DNA from: JAFAFN01 sp963707555
Lineage (GTDB): Bacteria; Actinomycetota; Acidimicrobiia; Acidimicrobiales; Microtrichaceae
Reading direction: 5' to 3'
NCBI GenBank assembly: GCA_963707555.1
Contig: CAVPQM010000012.1
Location: 1-64,000, forward strand
DNA: 64,000 nt
Position numbers and translations under genes: made by a program
Notes under the pieces: generated by a model
Told to the model about the DNA's origin: nothing
The model's database searches: none
Seen by the model: the letters and a program-made list of their open reading frames with translations, nothing else
In this document: positions 54,529 through 64,000 of the stretch, piece after piece
Layout: each line of letters opens with the position of its first letter
How positions within the stretch are numbered: the stretch's first letter is position 1

Positions 54529-55215
54529 GTGGGATCGGAGCGCCCGTACCCGGGCAAGCGAATCGTCGACCTGGCCATCCTGGCGCTGGTGGCACTGCCG
54601 GCGTGCGCTGTCGGACTGGTCTGCGCCGCCGCCGTGCGGCTCACCTCGTCCGGCCCGGTGTTCTTCCGACAGGAGCGCGTCGGCATGGGCGGCGAGCCGT
54701 TCCGCGTGTGGAAGTTCCGCACGATGGTGCACGGGGACAACCCGATGATGCCCGACCCCGACCGCATCACCCGGGTGGGGGCGGTCCTGCGTCGGTTCTC
54801 GCTCGACGAGCTGCCGCAGCTGCTGAACGTGGCCGCCGGCGAGATGAGCATCGTCGGTCCCCGCCCGACCCTCGCCTACCAGGTGGAGCGCTACGACGAG
54901 CACCAGCTGCGGCGACTCGCGGTGCGGCCGGGGCTCACCGGTCTGGCCCAGGTCTCCGGACGCAACTCGTTGCCGTGGTCGGAGCGCATCGACTTCGACG
55001 TCGACTACGTCGCGTCGCAGTCCGCGGCGCTCGACCTGCGGCTCCTGGCGCGCACGGTGTCGACGATCGTCACCGGCGACGGCGTCGAGGGGCACCCGAC
55101 CGACGACCCGCTCGCCGTCGTCGACACCGCGCCTGTCGACACAGCGCCCGTCGACGTTCGTGAGGACGACGTTCGTGACGGCGACGCTCGTTCGGCTGGC
55201 GGCGACGCGTCGTGA
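54529..55215 (+). CDS. Phosphoglycosyl transferase, PglC-like, initiating the lipid-linked glycan
   Basis: A monotopic bacterial sugar transferase of 228 residues. GKRIVDLAILALVALPACAV is the membrane-entering helix. SSGPVFFRQERVGMGGEPFR, then VWKFRTMV with the catalytic DE nearby (RRFSLDELPQLLNV), are the family core. GEMSIVGPRPTLAYQVERY and RPGLTGLAQVSGRNSLPW end it. It transfers a sugar-1-phosphate from UDP-sugar to undecaprenyl phosphate. The C-terminal ~35 residues are a Val/Asp/Pro-rich tail not typical of PglC. GTG 54529 is chosen; an in-frame GTG at 54502 exists. It overlaps the next gene by 4 bp. Confidence 0.92.
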   Translation: MGSERPYPGKRIVDLAILALVALPACAVGLVCAAAVRLTSSGPVFFRQERVGMGGEPFRVWKFRTMVHGDNPMMPDPDRITRVGAVLRRFSLDELPQLLNVAAGEMSIVGPRPTLAYQVERYDEHQLRRLAVRPGLTGLAQVSGRNSLPWSERIDFDVDYVASQSAALDLRLLARTVSTIVTGDGVEGHPTDDPLAVVDTAPVDTAPVDVREDDVRDGDARSAGGDAS

Positions 55216-55847
55216 GCACCGACCTGGTGATCGTGGGTGCCGGTGGGCACGGTCGCGAACTGCTCGACACGATCCGGGCGATCAACGCCGTCGAGCCGAC
55301 GTGGAACGTGCTCGGCTTCGTCGACGACGCACCGGACCACCTCGACCGGCTCGACCGGCTGGGAGCGACGGTCCTCGGCGACGTGGCGTGGGTCGAGCAC
55401 TCGCTGCACGCCTGGGTGCTCGGCATCGGGACCTCGTCGGTCCGACGGGCCCTCGCGCTCCGCTTGACGGCGTCGGGGTCGCAGCCGCGACGGTTCGTGC
55501 ACCCTGGCGCGCACGTCGGCAGCGACGTCCGACTCGGCGACGGCGTGGTCGTCTTCGACCGTTCGACGATCACGACGAACGTCGAGATCGGTGCGCACAC
55601 GCATCTCAACATCGGATGCACGGTGCAGCACGACAGCGTCGTGGGCGACTTCGTGCAGATGAGCCCGGGGGTCCTCGTGAACGGCGACTGCATCATCGGG
55701 TCCGACGTGTTCCTCGGCACAGGAGCCGTCGTCACCCGAGGTTGCACCGTCGGTGCCGGGGCCCGGATCGGCGCCGGCGCGGTGGTGCTCGACGACGTGG
55801 CACCCGGCGCGACCGTCGTCGGCGCGCCGGCACGGCCTCGGTCGTGA
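55212..55847 (+). CDS. Sugar O/N-acetyltransferase, PglD/NeuD-like left-handed beta-helix
   Basis: 211 residues. LVIVGAGGHGRELLDTIRAI and VLGFVDDAPDHLDRL form the N-terminal nucleotide-sugar domain. Hexapeptide rungs follow (GSDVRLGDGVVVFDRS, VEIGAHTHLNIGCTVQHDSV with the catalytic His, NGDCIIGSDVFLGTG, GAGARIGAGAVVLDDV). PglD acetylates the 4-amino sugar made by PglE. It overlaps its neighbours by 4 bp on both sides (GTGA). Confidence 0.92.
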   Translation: MSTDLVIVGAGGHGRELLDTIRAINAVEPTWNVLGFVDDAPDHLDRLDRLGATVLGDVAWVEHSLHAWVLGIGTSSVRRALALRLTASGSQPRRFVHPGAHVGSDVRLGDGVVVFDRSTITTNVEIGAHTHLNIGCTVQHDSVVGDFVQMSPGVLVNGDCIIGSDVFLGTGAVVTRGCTVGAGARIGAGAVVLDDVAPGATVVGAPARPRS

Positions 55848-56404
55848 CCGTCGCACCCGGAGCGACCGCGTCGGTCCTCTTCGTGTGCACGGCGAACCGT
55901 GTGCGATCGCCGTTCGCCGCGGCCGTCGCCCGGCGACTCGCGGACGAGCGTCGCCTCTCCGTCGAGATCGGGTCCGCCGGCTTCCTCACGCCCGGGCACC
56001 CGGCGGACCGCGACATGTCGCAGGTCGCACGGCGTCGCGGCATCGACCTCTCCGAGCACTCCAGCCGTCGGGTCGACGCCGCCATGCTCGAGCGCAGCGA
56101 CCTGGTCGTCGCGATGACCGGGCGCCACGTCATCGACCTGGTCGGCATGGCACCGACCTCGACGCGCCGCATCCTCACACTCCGGGAGCTGGCCGCCGCA
56201 GCACGGTCCGCACCTCCCGCCGAGTGGAGCGCCGACGGGCTGCGGGACTGGGCGGACGGCCCGACCCGACGGGCGATCCAGACGCTGTTGGACGGACACA
56301 GCGACACCGCCGATCCGATCGGTCGACCGATGCGGCACTACCGCTCGGCGGCCGACGAGATCGAGGCGCTCACTGCGTCGTTCTTCGCCGCGCCGACCCG
56401 CTGA
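55844..56404 (+). CDS. Low-molecular-weight protein tyrosine phosphatase
   Basis: 186 residues. VLFVCTANRVRSPFAAAVAR holds the CX5RS phosphate loop (Cys about residue 15). SAGFLTPGHPADRDM and SSRRVDAAMLERSDLVVAMT continue the LMW-PTP fold. It probably dephosphorylates the BY-kinase of this locus and so controls polymer length, by analogy with Wzb/Wzc. The usual C-terminal Asp region is less clear. The GTG overlaps the PglD-like gene stop. Confidence 0.9.
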   Translation: MTVAPGATASVLFVCTANRVRSPFAAAVARRLADERRLSVEIGSAGFLTPGHPADRDMSQVARRRGIDLSEHSSRRVDAAMLERSDLVVAMTGRHVIDLVGMAPTSTRRILTLRELAAAARSAPPAEWSADGLRDWADGPTRRAIQTLLDGHSDTADPIGRPMRHYRSAADEIEALTASFFAAPTR

Positions 56405-56484
56405 GGAGCGTCGTCGAGGCGCTGCTCCGTCCGCCGCTGCACCGCTCTTGCTGCGTCGCCGGTCAGCCTCGCTCGCGTCGCCGG

Positions 56485-58608
56485 TCAGCCTCGGCGGAGT
56501 CGCCGGAGTCCTCGAGCGGGCCGCTCGTTGCGGTCGCCGCGTCGGCGGCGGCCGTCGTCGCGCTCGGCACGTTCGACCAACCACGGCGACAGCCCCGGCA
56601 TGACGGCGTGCACGCGCCGCAGCGAGGTCAGCACGCTGCCGACCGCCCCCCATCGCTCGGACGCCTCGAGCGCCTCGGCCATGTGGGCCTCGATCCGCGG
56701 CGCGCTGAGCACGACGTCGCGCAGGTCCTGCACGGTCGAGTGCGTGGCGTCGAGGTCGAGCTGCACGCACGTCAGCACGAAGCGGTGCTCGGGGTGCAAC
56801 GTGCGGCACCACCGCTCACCGATCCACACCGGGACGGAACGGTCGTGGAACTCCTCGTGGTTGACGAGCGCGGCGAAGGGACCGACCGCCAGCCGCGCCC
56901 GGATCCGGACCGTGACCGGCACCGCACCGGCCGACGCCAGCTCGTGCACCGTCGGCGCGTCCGATCCGTCCGAGGGCCCCTGATCGGTCGCCTCGAAGCC
57001 CGCGTCCACGAGCGCGTCGAGCAGCACGGGCAGCGAGTCGGGGTCGACGAGCAGGTCGACCTGCTCGGCATCGGTGCTCTCCTCGGGCAACATCCCGTCG
57101 TGTGCGAGCACGCCGCTGCCCAGCACGAGCGGCACCACGTCGTGCCGGGCGGCGATGTCCAACACCTGGTGGAGGGTCGCCTCGACGAGCTCGACGAGCC
57201 GCCGGGCGAGTGCATGCCGGTCGAGGATGGACCCCTGCTCGGCGGGTGCCGGCGTGACGACACCCCGCTCGACCGCCTGTGCGACGGCGCCGGGCACGTC
57301 GGCCCCCGGCTGGCTCGCGGCTGCCAGCGTCGTGGGGGCGGCGCCGGCCCACATCGACGCGGCGACCGCACCCGCAGGGCAGTTCGGCAGACCGTAGGAC
57401 TCGACACCTGGCACGGCTCTGGCGCCTCGTTGAGTGGGCAGCCGGACCCCTGCATCGGCGAGCCGGGTGAGCCGGCCCTCGGGCAGCGGCAGCTTGGTGG
57501 CGACGAGCCGCGCCTCGAGCGCGTCGAGCTCGTCGGGCGTGATCATCATGAGCGTGCCGCTCGCGCCGTCGAGCAGCACACCGAGCGCGTCGAAGCGAGC
57601 GACACGCAGCGAACGACGTGCGCGCTGGACCGCCGCAGGGACGGGCGCCCCGCTGGGACCGACCTCGCTGCGATCGATCGCGCCGTGGCCCGGATCGTCG
57701 AAGCGGTGCACGACGCACAGCCGGGCGGGTGACGGCGGACTCGACGCAGCGACCACCGCGGCGACGGTCGCTGCGACCTCGTTCGGGTCGGAGTGGTGGA
57801 TCTCGGTGCAGGTCGCGCCGCGGATGACCTGGGCGACGACGTCGAGGGCCGCGGGTCCGATCCGATCTGCGTCGACGGCGGCGCGCAGCAGGTGGACGAC
57901 GGCGTCGGTGACCGGGAGCTCGCCGGCGGCGGTGGGACCGTCGGCGAGACGGTCGAGCACGACCACGTGGTCGACCTGGGCGAACGGCACGACCGACGCC
58001 ACGGTCGAGGCTCGCACCGGAGCGTGCGCCGACGTCGATGGGGGCGACGGATGACCGAAGACGGTGCGCGAACCGGGCAGCAGGCTGAGCAGGCCCGCGG
58101 TGACGAAGTCGGCGCCGAGCTCGAGCAGGTCCGCCACCACCAGGGTGAGGTCGTCGGCGCCGTGTTCGACCGGCGACGCCTGGACGAGGACGACGCCGCG
58201 CTCGGCGAGCCGGACGCAGGCGACCGCCAGGTGCAGACGCATCGGGTCGGTGTCGACGGCGAGCGCGTCGAGGCGCGCCACGACGGCTCGCAGCAGGTCG
58301 TCGTCGTTGTCGGCCACCTCGGCTCGACCTCCGGCTCCGTCGAGCACCCAGCGGTCGTCCTCACGGGTGACGCTGAGCCGGAGCGACGTCGCGCCGCCGA
58401 GCAGCTCCAGTCGCTCGTCGCTCAGGTCGGACAGCGCGTCGACGACCTCGCTCGGCGGCTCGCCCCGGAGCTCCACCAGAGCGTTCGGCAGTCGCAGCGT
58501 CGCCTGCAGCGGACCGTGCACGACCTCTGCGTCGGCCGAGGCTCCGACGACGTGGTCGTCCCACTCGTCGCCGGGCTCCATCGCGAGCACATCGTCGAAC
58601 TCACCCAT
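56485..58608 (-). CDS. Degenerate HPr-kinase-like domain fused to a nucleotidyltransferase (NTP_transf_5-like)
   Basis: 707 residues. The N-terminal ~300 align by eye with the kinase at 43534: ADFVTAGLLSLLPGSRTVFG and GHPSPP mirror CDLLGDELIGVRPDRSGVVG and GHPVPI. There is no P-loop (GADDLTLVV in its place), so ATP binding is doubtful. The C-terminal half has VPLVLGSGVLAHDGMLPEES then EQVDLLVDPDSLPVLLDAL (acidic nucleotidyltransferase core, about 495-520), followed by LHPEHRFVLTCVQLDLDATH. A basic Arg-rich tail ends it. It may regulate or bind the partners of the 43-46 kb module. The role is unknown. Confidence 0.6.
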   Translation of the reverse strand: MGEFDDVLAMEPGDEWDDHVVGASADAEVVHGPLQATLRLPNALVELRGEPPSEVVDALSDLSDERLELLGGATSLRLSVTREDDRWVLDGAGGRAEVADNDDDLLRAVVARLDALAVDTDPMRLHLAVACVRLAERGVVLVQASPVEHGADDLTLVVADLLELGADFVTAGLLSLLPGSRTVFGHPSPPSTSAHAPVRASTVASVVPFAQVDHVVVLDRLADGPTAAGELPVTDAVVHLLRAAVDADRIGPAALDVVAQVIRGATCTEIHHSDPNEVAATVAAVVAASSPPSPARLCVVHRFDDPGHGAIDRSEVGPSGAPVPAAVQRARRSLRVARFDALGVLLDGASGTLMMITPDELDALEARLVATKLPLPEGRLTRLADAGVRLPTQRGARAVPGVESYGLPNCPAGAVAASMWAGAAPTTLAAASQPGADVPGAVAQAVERGVVTPAPAEQGSILDRHALARRLVELVEATLHQVLDIAARHDVVPLVLGSGVLAHDGMLPEESTDAEQVDLLVDPDSLPVLLDALVDAGFEATDQGPSDGSDAPTVHELASAGAVPVTVRIRARLAVGPFAALVNHEEFHDRSVPVWIGERWCRTLHPEHRFVLTCVQLDLDATHSTVQDLRDVVLSAPRIEAHMAEALEASERWGAVGSVLTSLRRVHAVMPGLSPWLVERAERDDGRRRRGDRNERPARGLRRLRRG

Positions 58609-58767
58609 GAGTCGTCACCGATCGTCCAGGCTAACCGCCGGATCCTGGTTCGCAACCAGGGGATCGCACCCGCTGGAGCAGCCACTCCGGCACGTGTGAC
58701 CGGCGACTGCGGCGAGCGCGAGCGCGGGGTCGGGGTGCGGTGGCCGACGGGGCCGGTCGCGGTCGGC

Positions 58768-59923
58768 TCAGGGCGTGCTGCGACGGGACCGCAGCACGAG
58801 CAATCCACCCGCTGCCATCAACGCCACCGCCACGACGACCGGCAGGCGAGCACCCGCACCGGTGAATGCCAGGTCGGCCGCCTCGGCCCCACGGGCATCT
58901 CGACCACCACGGGTCAGGCTGTCGCCCAGGACGACGGCCTCTGCGGGCAACTCGTCGACGATCGTCTCACCCGCGACCACGGGCGGTTCGGTGGAGGGCG
59001 GTGTCGTGGTGCCGGCGTCGTCGTCCACCGTCACACCGGCGATCGTCTCGCCGTCGCAGTCGGTCGCGTGCGCCGCGACATGCCAGTCACCCGGCTCGGC
59101 GGTCGGCGGGATGGCGAGCGAGGTGGTCCACGAGCCGTCGGGCTGCACCTGCACCGGGTCGGACAACGCCGTGACGGTACCGGGGCCGCTGCCTGCGGGG
59201 CGCAGCACGACCTGGACGACCGTGCCGGGCGTCCCGGCCCCGGACACGGTGAGCACGTCACCCGGCGCAGCGATCAGCGGTGAGACGGTCACGCCGGTCG
59301 GGGTGTAGTCGTCGCAGTCGTTCGCGATCGTGGTCGTCGTGCTCGACGTGGTCGTGGTGCTCGTCGTCGTCGTCGGCGTCGGGCCGCATCCCCACCACTG
59401 CTGCGACGTGTTCAGGTCGAAGGGGAACAGCAACGGGCCGTGCCACGGTCCGTCCGGCGAGATCGTGGCGGGGGTCGCGCCGGTGACGACGTCGAACTGC
59501 ACTGGCGAGCAGCCCCTGGTGAACACGATCTCGGTGACGCCCGGCTGCTGCAGGCTGAAGCCGCGCGATTCGACGAACTGCTGGGGCCAGGCCACACCGT
59601 TGCCCGGCATCGAGTAGATCACCGCGACCGCGTCGAGGCGGCTGCACAGCGGAGCGGTCACTTCGATGCGGAGGCGGAAGGTCTGGGCATCACCGCCGAC
59701 CGAGTGTCGGAGCGAGAGGAACGGCGGCAGGCAGACTCCGCCACCGCCCGACGGGGTGACGTCGACCGAGATGCTCCCCGTCCCCGGGGCTCTGCTGCGC
59801 CGCAGTCCGGCCGCGGCGGGCGCGGCGCCCGCGAACGACAGGCCGAGTGCCAGACGCGCAGAGCACGGCCGCGACGACGACCGCGCAGAAGCGACCGGTC
59901 CTCGCGCCTCCGCCCTCTGTCAT
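58768..59923 (-). CDS. Exported protein with Thr-rich linker and LAFTG C-terminal anchor (one frameshift)
   Basis: ATG 59923 with an AGGAG site starts a signal peptide that becomes perfect (VVVAAVLCALALGLSFAGAA) if one extra base near 59854 is removed. A first domain follows (VTPSGGGGVCLPPFLSLRHS and more), then a linker of Thr and Ser runs (TTTTSTTTTSSTTTT), a beta-rich domain (GVTVSPLIAAPGDVLTVSGA), and an end of LAFTGAGARLPVVVAVALMA plus a helix and Arg-rich tail. LAFTG resembles a sortase LPXTG motif without Pro. It is either sortase-anchored or held by its C-terminal helix. Confidence 0.75.
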
Positions 59924-60013
59924 GCCCCACTCCTCTGCGCCCAGCGCTCGAATACTTGTCGGCAGACACCCCGACGTCCAGTAGGCAAATGCCCCGAGCG
60001 CCCCACACGACCC

Positions 60014-60063
60014 GAACCGGGGGCGATACGACCGCCCCCGACCAGCACCATCGCACCCAGAAT
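60014..60063. repeat. Decayed copy of the palindromic repeat
   Basis: ACCGGGGGCGATACG and CATCGCACCCAGAAT have the order and spacing of the core arms of the 61-kb array, with several substitutions. It lies in the 207-bp gap between the LAFTG gene and the gene at 60131. Nothing else is recognised in that gap. Confidence 0.5.
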
Positions 60064-60130
60064 CCCGCACCGCCCGAACCGGGGACCGGGACCCGTGGCT
60101 GCGCGTCCGAACTGCGGCTCCACTGGCCGT

Positions 60131-61072
60131 GTGGCGCCGCATCGAACCAGCCGACTCCCGACCGATGTGGCCGCAGCGTCGCACGGCGTCCTTGACCTGG
60201 TCGACCTGCAGCGGCACGGGTTGGGTCGACACGGGGTGGAACACGCCGTGCGCTCTGGCGATCTCGTCCGCCTCGCACCCGGCATCTTCGCCGTCGCCGG
60301 GTCACCGGACACGGTCGAGCGTCGGGTGCTCGCGGCGACCCGCAGACTCCGCGGCGCGCTCGCTCACGAGAGCTCGTTGGGGTGGTGGGGCATCCCGAAG
60401 TTCGACGTCGAACCGCTGCACATCATGCGCGTCCGTCCTGGGTCGACGTCACCGCCCGGTCTCGCGATCCTCCATCGCCCGAGGCTCCTGCTCGCCCACC
60501 ACCTCACCGAGTGGCGCGGCGTGGCAATCGTCCGACCAGCGAGAGCGCTGTTCGACCTGGCGGGAACCGTGCATCCCGACAGGGTCGAGCGGGCCTACGA
60601 CACGATGTGGTCGAGGGGACTGATCACACCGGCGCTCATGGATCGAACGCTCGCGGAGATGGCTCGGCGCGGTCGGCCGGGCATCACCGTGATGCGCTCG
60701 CTGATCGACGCCCGCCGCCACCTCACCCAGCCGACCGGAAGTCGGCTCGAGCAGCGCTTCGAGGTGCTCAACGAGCGTGCCGGGATCCCGATGCTGCAGC
60801 GTCAGGTCGACGTGGGCGACGACGAGTGGATCGGGAGGATGGACTTCGTCGGGACCGAACGCCGACTGGTCGTCGAGGTCGACTCGGCGATCCACCACGC
60901 CGCGCTGCTCGACGTACAACGGGACGAGTCGATCACCGAGCGGCTCGAGGCCGCAGGGTGGCACGTCCTCCGGATCCCCGAGGACGACCTCTGGAACCAC
61001 AGTTCCAAGGTCGTGCGCGAGCTACGCGAGGCATGGTTCGCCGCACCGCCGGCCCGACATCGACACCCCTGA
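60131..61072 (+). CDS. AbiEi-like winged-helix plus DUF559/Vsr-like endonuclease-fold protein
   Basis: 313 residues. The N-terminal part (GLGRHGVEHAVRSGDLVRLA, then PGIFAVAGSP) is the winged-helix seen in AbiEi antitoxins and their stand-alone relatives. The middle region includes ALAHESSLGWWGIPKF and RPARALFDLAGTVHPDRVER. The C-terminus has WIGRMDFVGTERRLVVEVDS with a D...ExD pattern and LEAAGWHVLRIPEDDLW, which match DUF559 (PD-(D/E)XK-type) proteins. Such fusions are frequent orphans in actinobacteria; the substrate is unknown. Start GTG 60131. The TGA stop abuts the repeat array. Confidence 0.78.
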   Translation: MAPHRTSRLPTDVAAASHGVLDLVDLQRHGLGRHGVEHAVRSGDLVRLAPGIFAVAGSPDTVERRVLAATRRLRGALAHESSLGWWGIPKFDVEPLHIMRVRPGSTSPPGLAILHRPRLLLAHHLTEWRGVAIVRPARALFDLAGTVHPDRVERAYDTMWSRGLITPALMDRTLAEMARRGRPGITVMRSLIDARRHLTQPTGSRLEQRFEVLNERAGIPMLQRQVDVGDDEWIGRMDFVGTERRLVVEVDSAIHHAALLDVQRDESITERLEAAGWHVLRIPEDDLWNHSSKVVRELREAWFAAPPARHRHP

Positions 61073-61370
61073 ACCGGGTGCGAACATGCCGGCCCCGGCC
61101 GGCATCAATGCACCCAGAACCCCCGAGCCACACCAACCGGGTGCGAACGTGCCGGCCCCGGCCGGCAACAGTGCACCCAGAACCCCGAGCCACACCAACC
61201 GGGTGCGAACATGCCGGCCCCGGCCGGCATCAGTGCACCCAGAACCCCGAGCCACACCAACCGGGTGCGAACATGCCGGCCCCGGCCGGCATCAGTGCAC
61301 CCAGAAACCCCGAGCCACACCAACCGGGTGCGAACATGCCGGCCCCGGCCGGCATCAGTGCACCCAGAAC
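61072..61370. repeat. Five-unit tandem array of the 62-63 bp palindromic repeat
   Basis: Units start at 61072, 61135, 61197, 61259 and 61322. Each has outer GGGTGC/GCACCC arms, an internal loop GAAC opposite CAGT, and a 9-bp inner stem ATGCCGGCC/GGCCGGCAT with a CC loop. Units 3 to 5 are nearly identical; unit 1 has CAATG and unit 2 AACGTGCC variants. The array fills the gap between the convergent DUF559 gene and nuoN of the second nuo cluster. The reading frames through it are repeat artefacts. Confidence 0.93.
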
Positions 61371-61392
61371 CCCCGGCGGGGGAAGGCCCAGA

Positions 61393-62951
61393 TCAGGGGG
61401 CGAAGGCGACCAGCTGGGCGACGGCGTCGTTGGCGAGCTGCGTGATCGGACCGGGCAGGATGCCGAGCCAGAGCGTGCCGATCACCGCGATGCCGAGTGC
61501 GATGCCCGCACCGACCGGAACGGTGACCTTCGGTCCCGCCATCTCGGCGACCTCGCCGCCGTAGACGTTGCCGTCGAAGTACATCGCCACCACGATGCGC
61601 AGGTACAGGAACGCTGCGATCACCGCGGACACCATGGCGATCACACCGAGCACGTACTGGCCCTCGGCCACGGCGGAGTTGATCACGTAGAACTTCGCCA
61701 GGAACCCGCCGGTGAAGGGCACACCCGCCTGAGCGAGCAGGAACACCGTGAACAGCAGCGCGATGCCGGGTCGGGTCCTGGACAGGCCCTTGTAGTCCTC
61801 GAGGGTGTGCAGCCCGTCGCCACCCCGCCCGACGACGGACACGATGCCGAAGCTGCCGGCCACCATGAACGTGTAGGCGGCCAGGTAGAACAGCGCCGCC
61901 GAGGTGCCCTGGTCGGACGCGGCCTCGACCGCCACCAGGATGAACCCGGCGTGGCTGATCGAGGAGTACGCCAGCATGCGCTTGACGTTGGTCTGCACGA
62001 TGGCGAGCAGACTGCCCAGCACAAGGCTGAGCACGGCAAGGGCGTAGACCATCGGTCGCCAGTCGTCGCCGTAGGTCGGACCGAAGGCGACCACGAACAC
62101 GCGGAGCAGGCCGGCGAACCCGGCGACCTTCACGCCCGAGGCCATGAAGGCGGTGATCGGCGACGGCGAGCCCTGGTAGACGTCGGGCACCCACGAGTGG
62201 AACGGGACGGCGCCGACCTTGAAGCCGAAGCCGACCAGCATGAACGCCAAGCCGGCGAGCAGCAGGCCGTTCTGGGTCAGCACCGTGTCGGACAGGAACG
62301 CCTGGATGTGCACCAGGTTCGTCGAGCCGGTCGCCCCGTAGGTGAGGGCGATGCCGTAGAGCAGGAACGCCGAGGCGAACGCGCCGAGCACGAAGTACTT
62401 GAGTCCCGCCTCCTGCGAGGACACCCGCTTGGAGTGCATCGCGGCGAGCACGTAGACGGCGACGGAGAGGATCTCGAGTCCGACGAACAGCACGATGAGG
62501 TCGTTCGCGGAGGCCATCGTCACGCCACCGGAGGCGGACAGCAGCAGCAGCACGTACCACTCGGGTCCGACGAGACCCTCACGCTGCAGGTAGCCGTCGA
62601 GCAGCAGCGCACCGAGGATCACCGAGATCCCGATGAGCACGGTGACGAACAGCGAGAAGCCGTCGAGGCCGACCGCGCCGGCCATGACCGACGACGGACC
62701 TTCGTCCTGCACCCTGTTCCACAGCGGCACGACCGCTGCGATCGAGAGCCCCGCGGTGAGCACCGTCCACCCGGTGTAGAACCACACCGGCGTGCGGCCA
62801 CGCAGCAGCGACACCACGGTCAGCAGCAGCACGCCGCCGACCATGAGGATCAGGTTCGGCGCGATGGCCGACCAGATGATCTCCGGGGTCGCCGGAGCGG
62901 CGGCGTCGACGAGCGTCGTCACGGGGGTGTCGTCCTGCAGCAGCGACGCGA

Positions 62952-62955
<4 letters not shown>
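61393..62955 (-). CDS. nuoN: NADH-quinone oxidoreductase subunit N (second cluster)
   Basis: 520 residues, a second NuoN. VGLEILSVAVYVLAAMHSKR, QEAGLKYFVLGAFASAFLLY with the channel Lys, FGFKVGAVPFHSWVPDVYQG and NVKRMLAYSSISHAGFILVA correspond segment by segment to the first NuoN but differ clearly in sequence. LLAQAGVPFTGGFLAKFYVI is the late channel helix. It overlaps the nuoM stop by 4 bp. It is the last gene of a cluster that extends beyond the window. Confidence 0.96.

Positions 62956-64000
<1,045 letters not shown>

Noticed and set aside
60131..61072. Complete AbiE toxin-antitoxin system
   Set aside because: Only the AbiEi-like winged helix with an endonuclease-fold C-terminus is present; there is no AbiEii nucleotidyltransferase next to it.
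61072..61370. Looks at first like a CRISPR array (regularly spaced repeats)
   Set aside because: The whole 62-63 bp unit repeats, including the parts that would be spacers; there are no unique spacers and no cas genes.

Overview
The window is GC-rich, tightly packed bacterial chromosome. Third codon positions are almost all G or C, GTG starts are common, and genes often overlap by 4 bp (ATGA/GTGA). Together with the tRNA-Thr/tRNA-Met pair leading into a probable rpmG, a DUF2510 protein, two nuo clusters and exported proteins with Thr/Ser-rich linkers, this points to an actinobacterium. An Acidimicrobiia-like lineage is my guess; nothing here proves it.

Layout. 1-2.5 kb: tRNA-Thr and tRNA-Met on the minus strand, an ABC-head-like membrane protein, a GNAT acetyltransferase and a damaged-looking tRNA-Tyr. 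2.6-6.9 kb: YajQ, HtpX, a HAD phosphatase and acetyl-CoA synthetase, all cut by many single-base frameshifts. 7-9.5 kb: a secreted CAP protein, a rhodanese and an SDR oxidoreductase. 9.8-21.6 kb: a minus-strand complex I operon with gene order nuoA-B-C-D-H-I-J-K-L-M-N. It has no nuoE, nuoF or nuoG, and is followed by a MidA/NDUFAF7-type methyltransferase whose eukaryotic relatives assemble complex I. A second nuo cluster (nuoM, nuoN) enters at 61.4-64 kb.

21.8-59.9 kb is a large cell-surface polysaccharide/glycan locus. It holds a BY-type tyrosine kinase with Wzz-like segments, a Wzy-like membrane protein, GT4 and GT2 glycosyltransferases, a PglK-like ABC transporter, a pyruvyltransferase-like protein, a DegT aminotransferase, an OafA-like acyltransferase, a PglF/CapD-type dehydratase, a nucleotide-sugar dehydrogenase, a polysaccharide deacetylase, an epimerase, a PglC-like phosphoglycosyl transferase, a PglD-like acetyltransferase and a low-molecular-weight tyrosine phosphatase. 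Among these lie exported proteins: two beta-helix/Calx-beta proteins whose 3' ends are near-identical DNA, an RCC1-repeat lipoprotein, and a Tat-exported glycine-rich protein. A compact module of a PqqD-HPr-kinase-like protein, a PF14907-type nucleotidyltransferase and a stand-alone PqqD-like protein sits beside the glycine-rich gene. A paralogue that fuses a kinase-like domain without P-loop to a nucleotidyltransferase lies about 11 kb away.

Two features cut across the window. First, a 61-63 bp palindromic intergenic repeat occurs singly or in tandem at 9.5, 51.4, 54.4 and 61.1 kb, with a decayed copy at 60.0 kb; one copy supplies the start codon of a glycosyltransferase. Second, single-base frameshifts cluster at 1.7-6.9 kb and 28.2-34.1 kb. 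Because they hit core genes that stay conserved on both sides of each break, I read them as draft-assembly indels, not pseudogenes.
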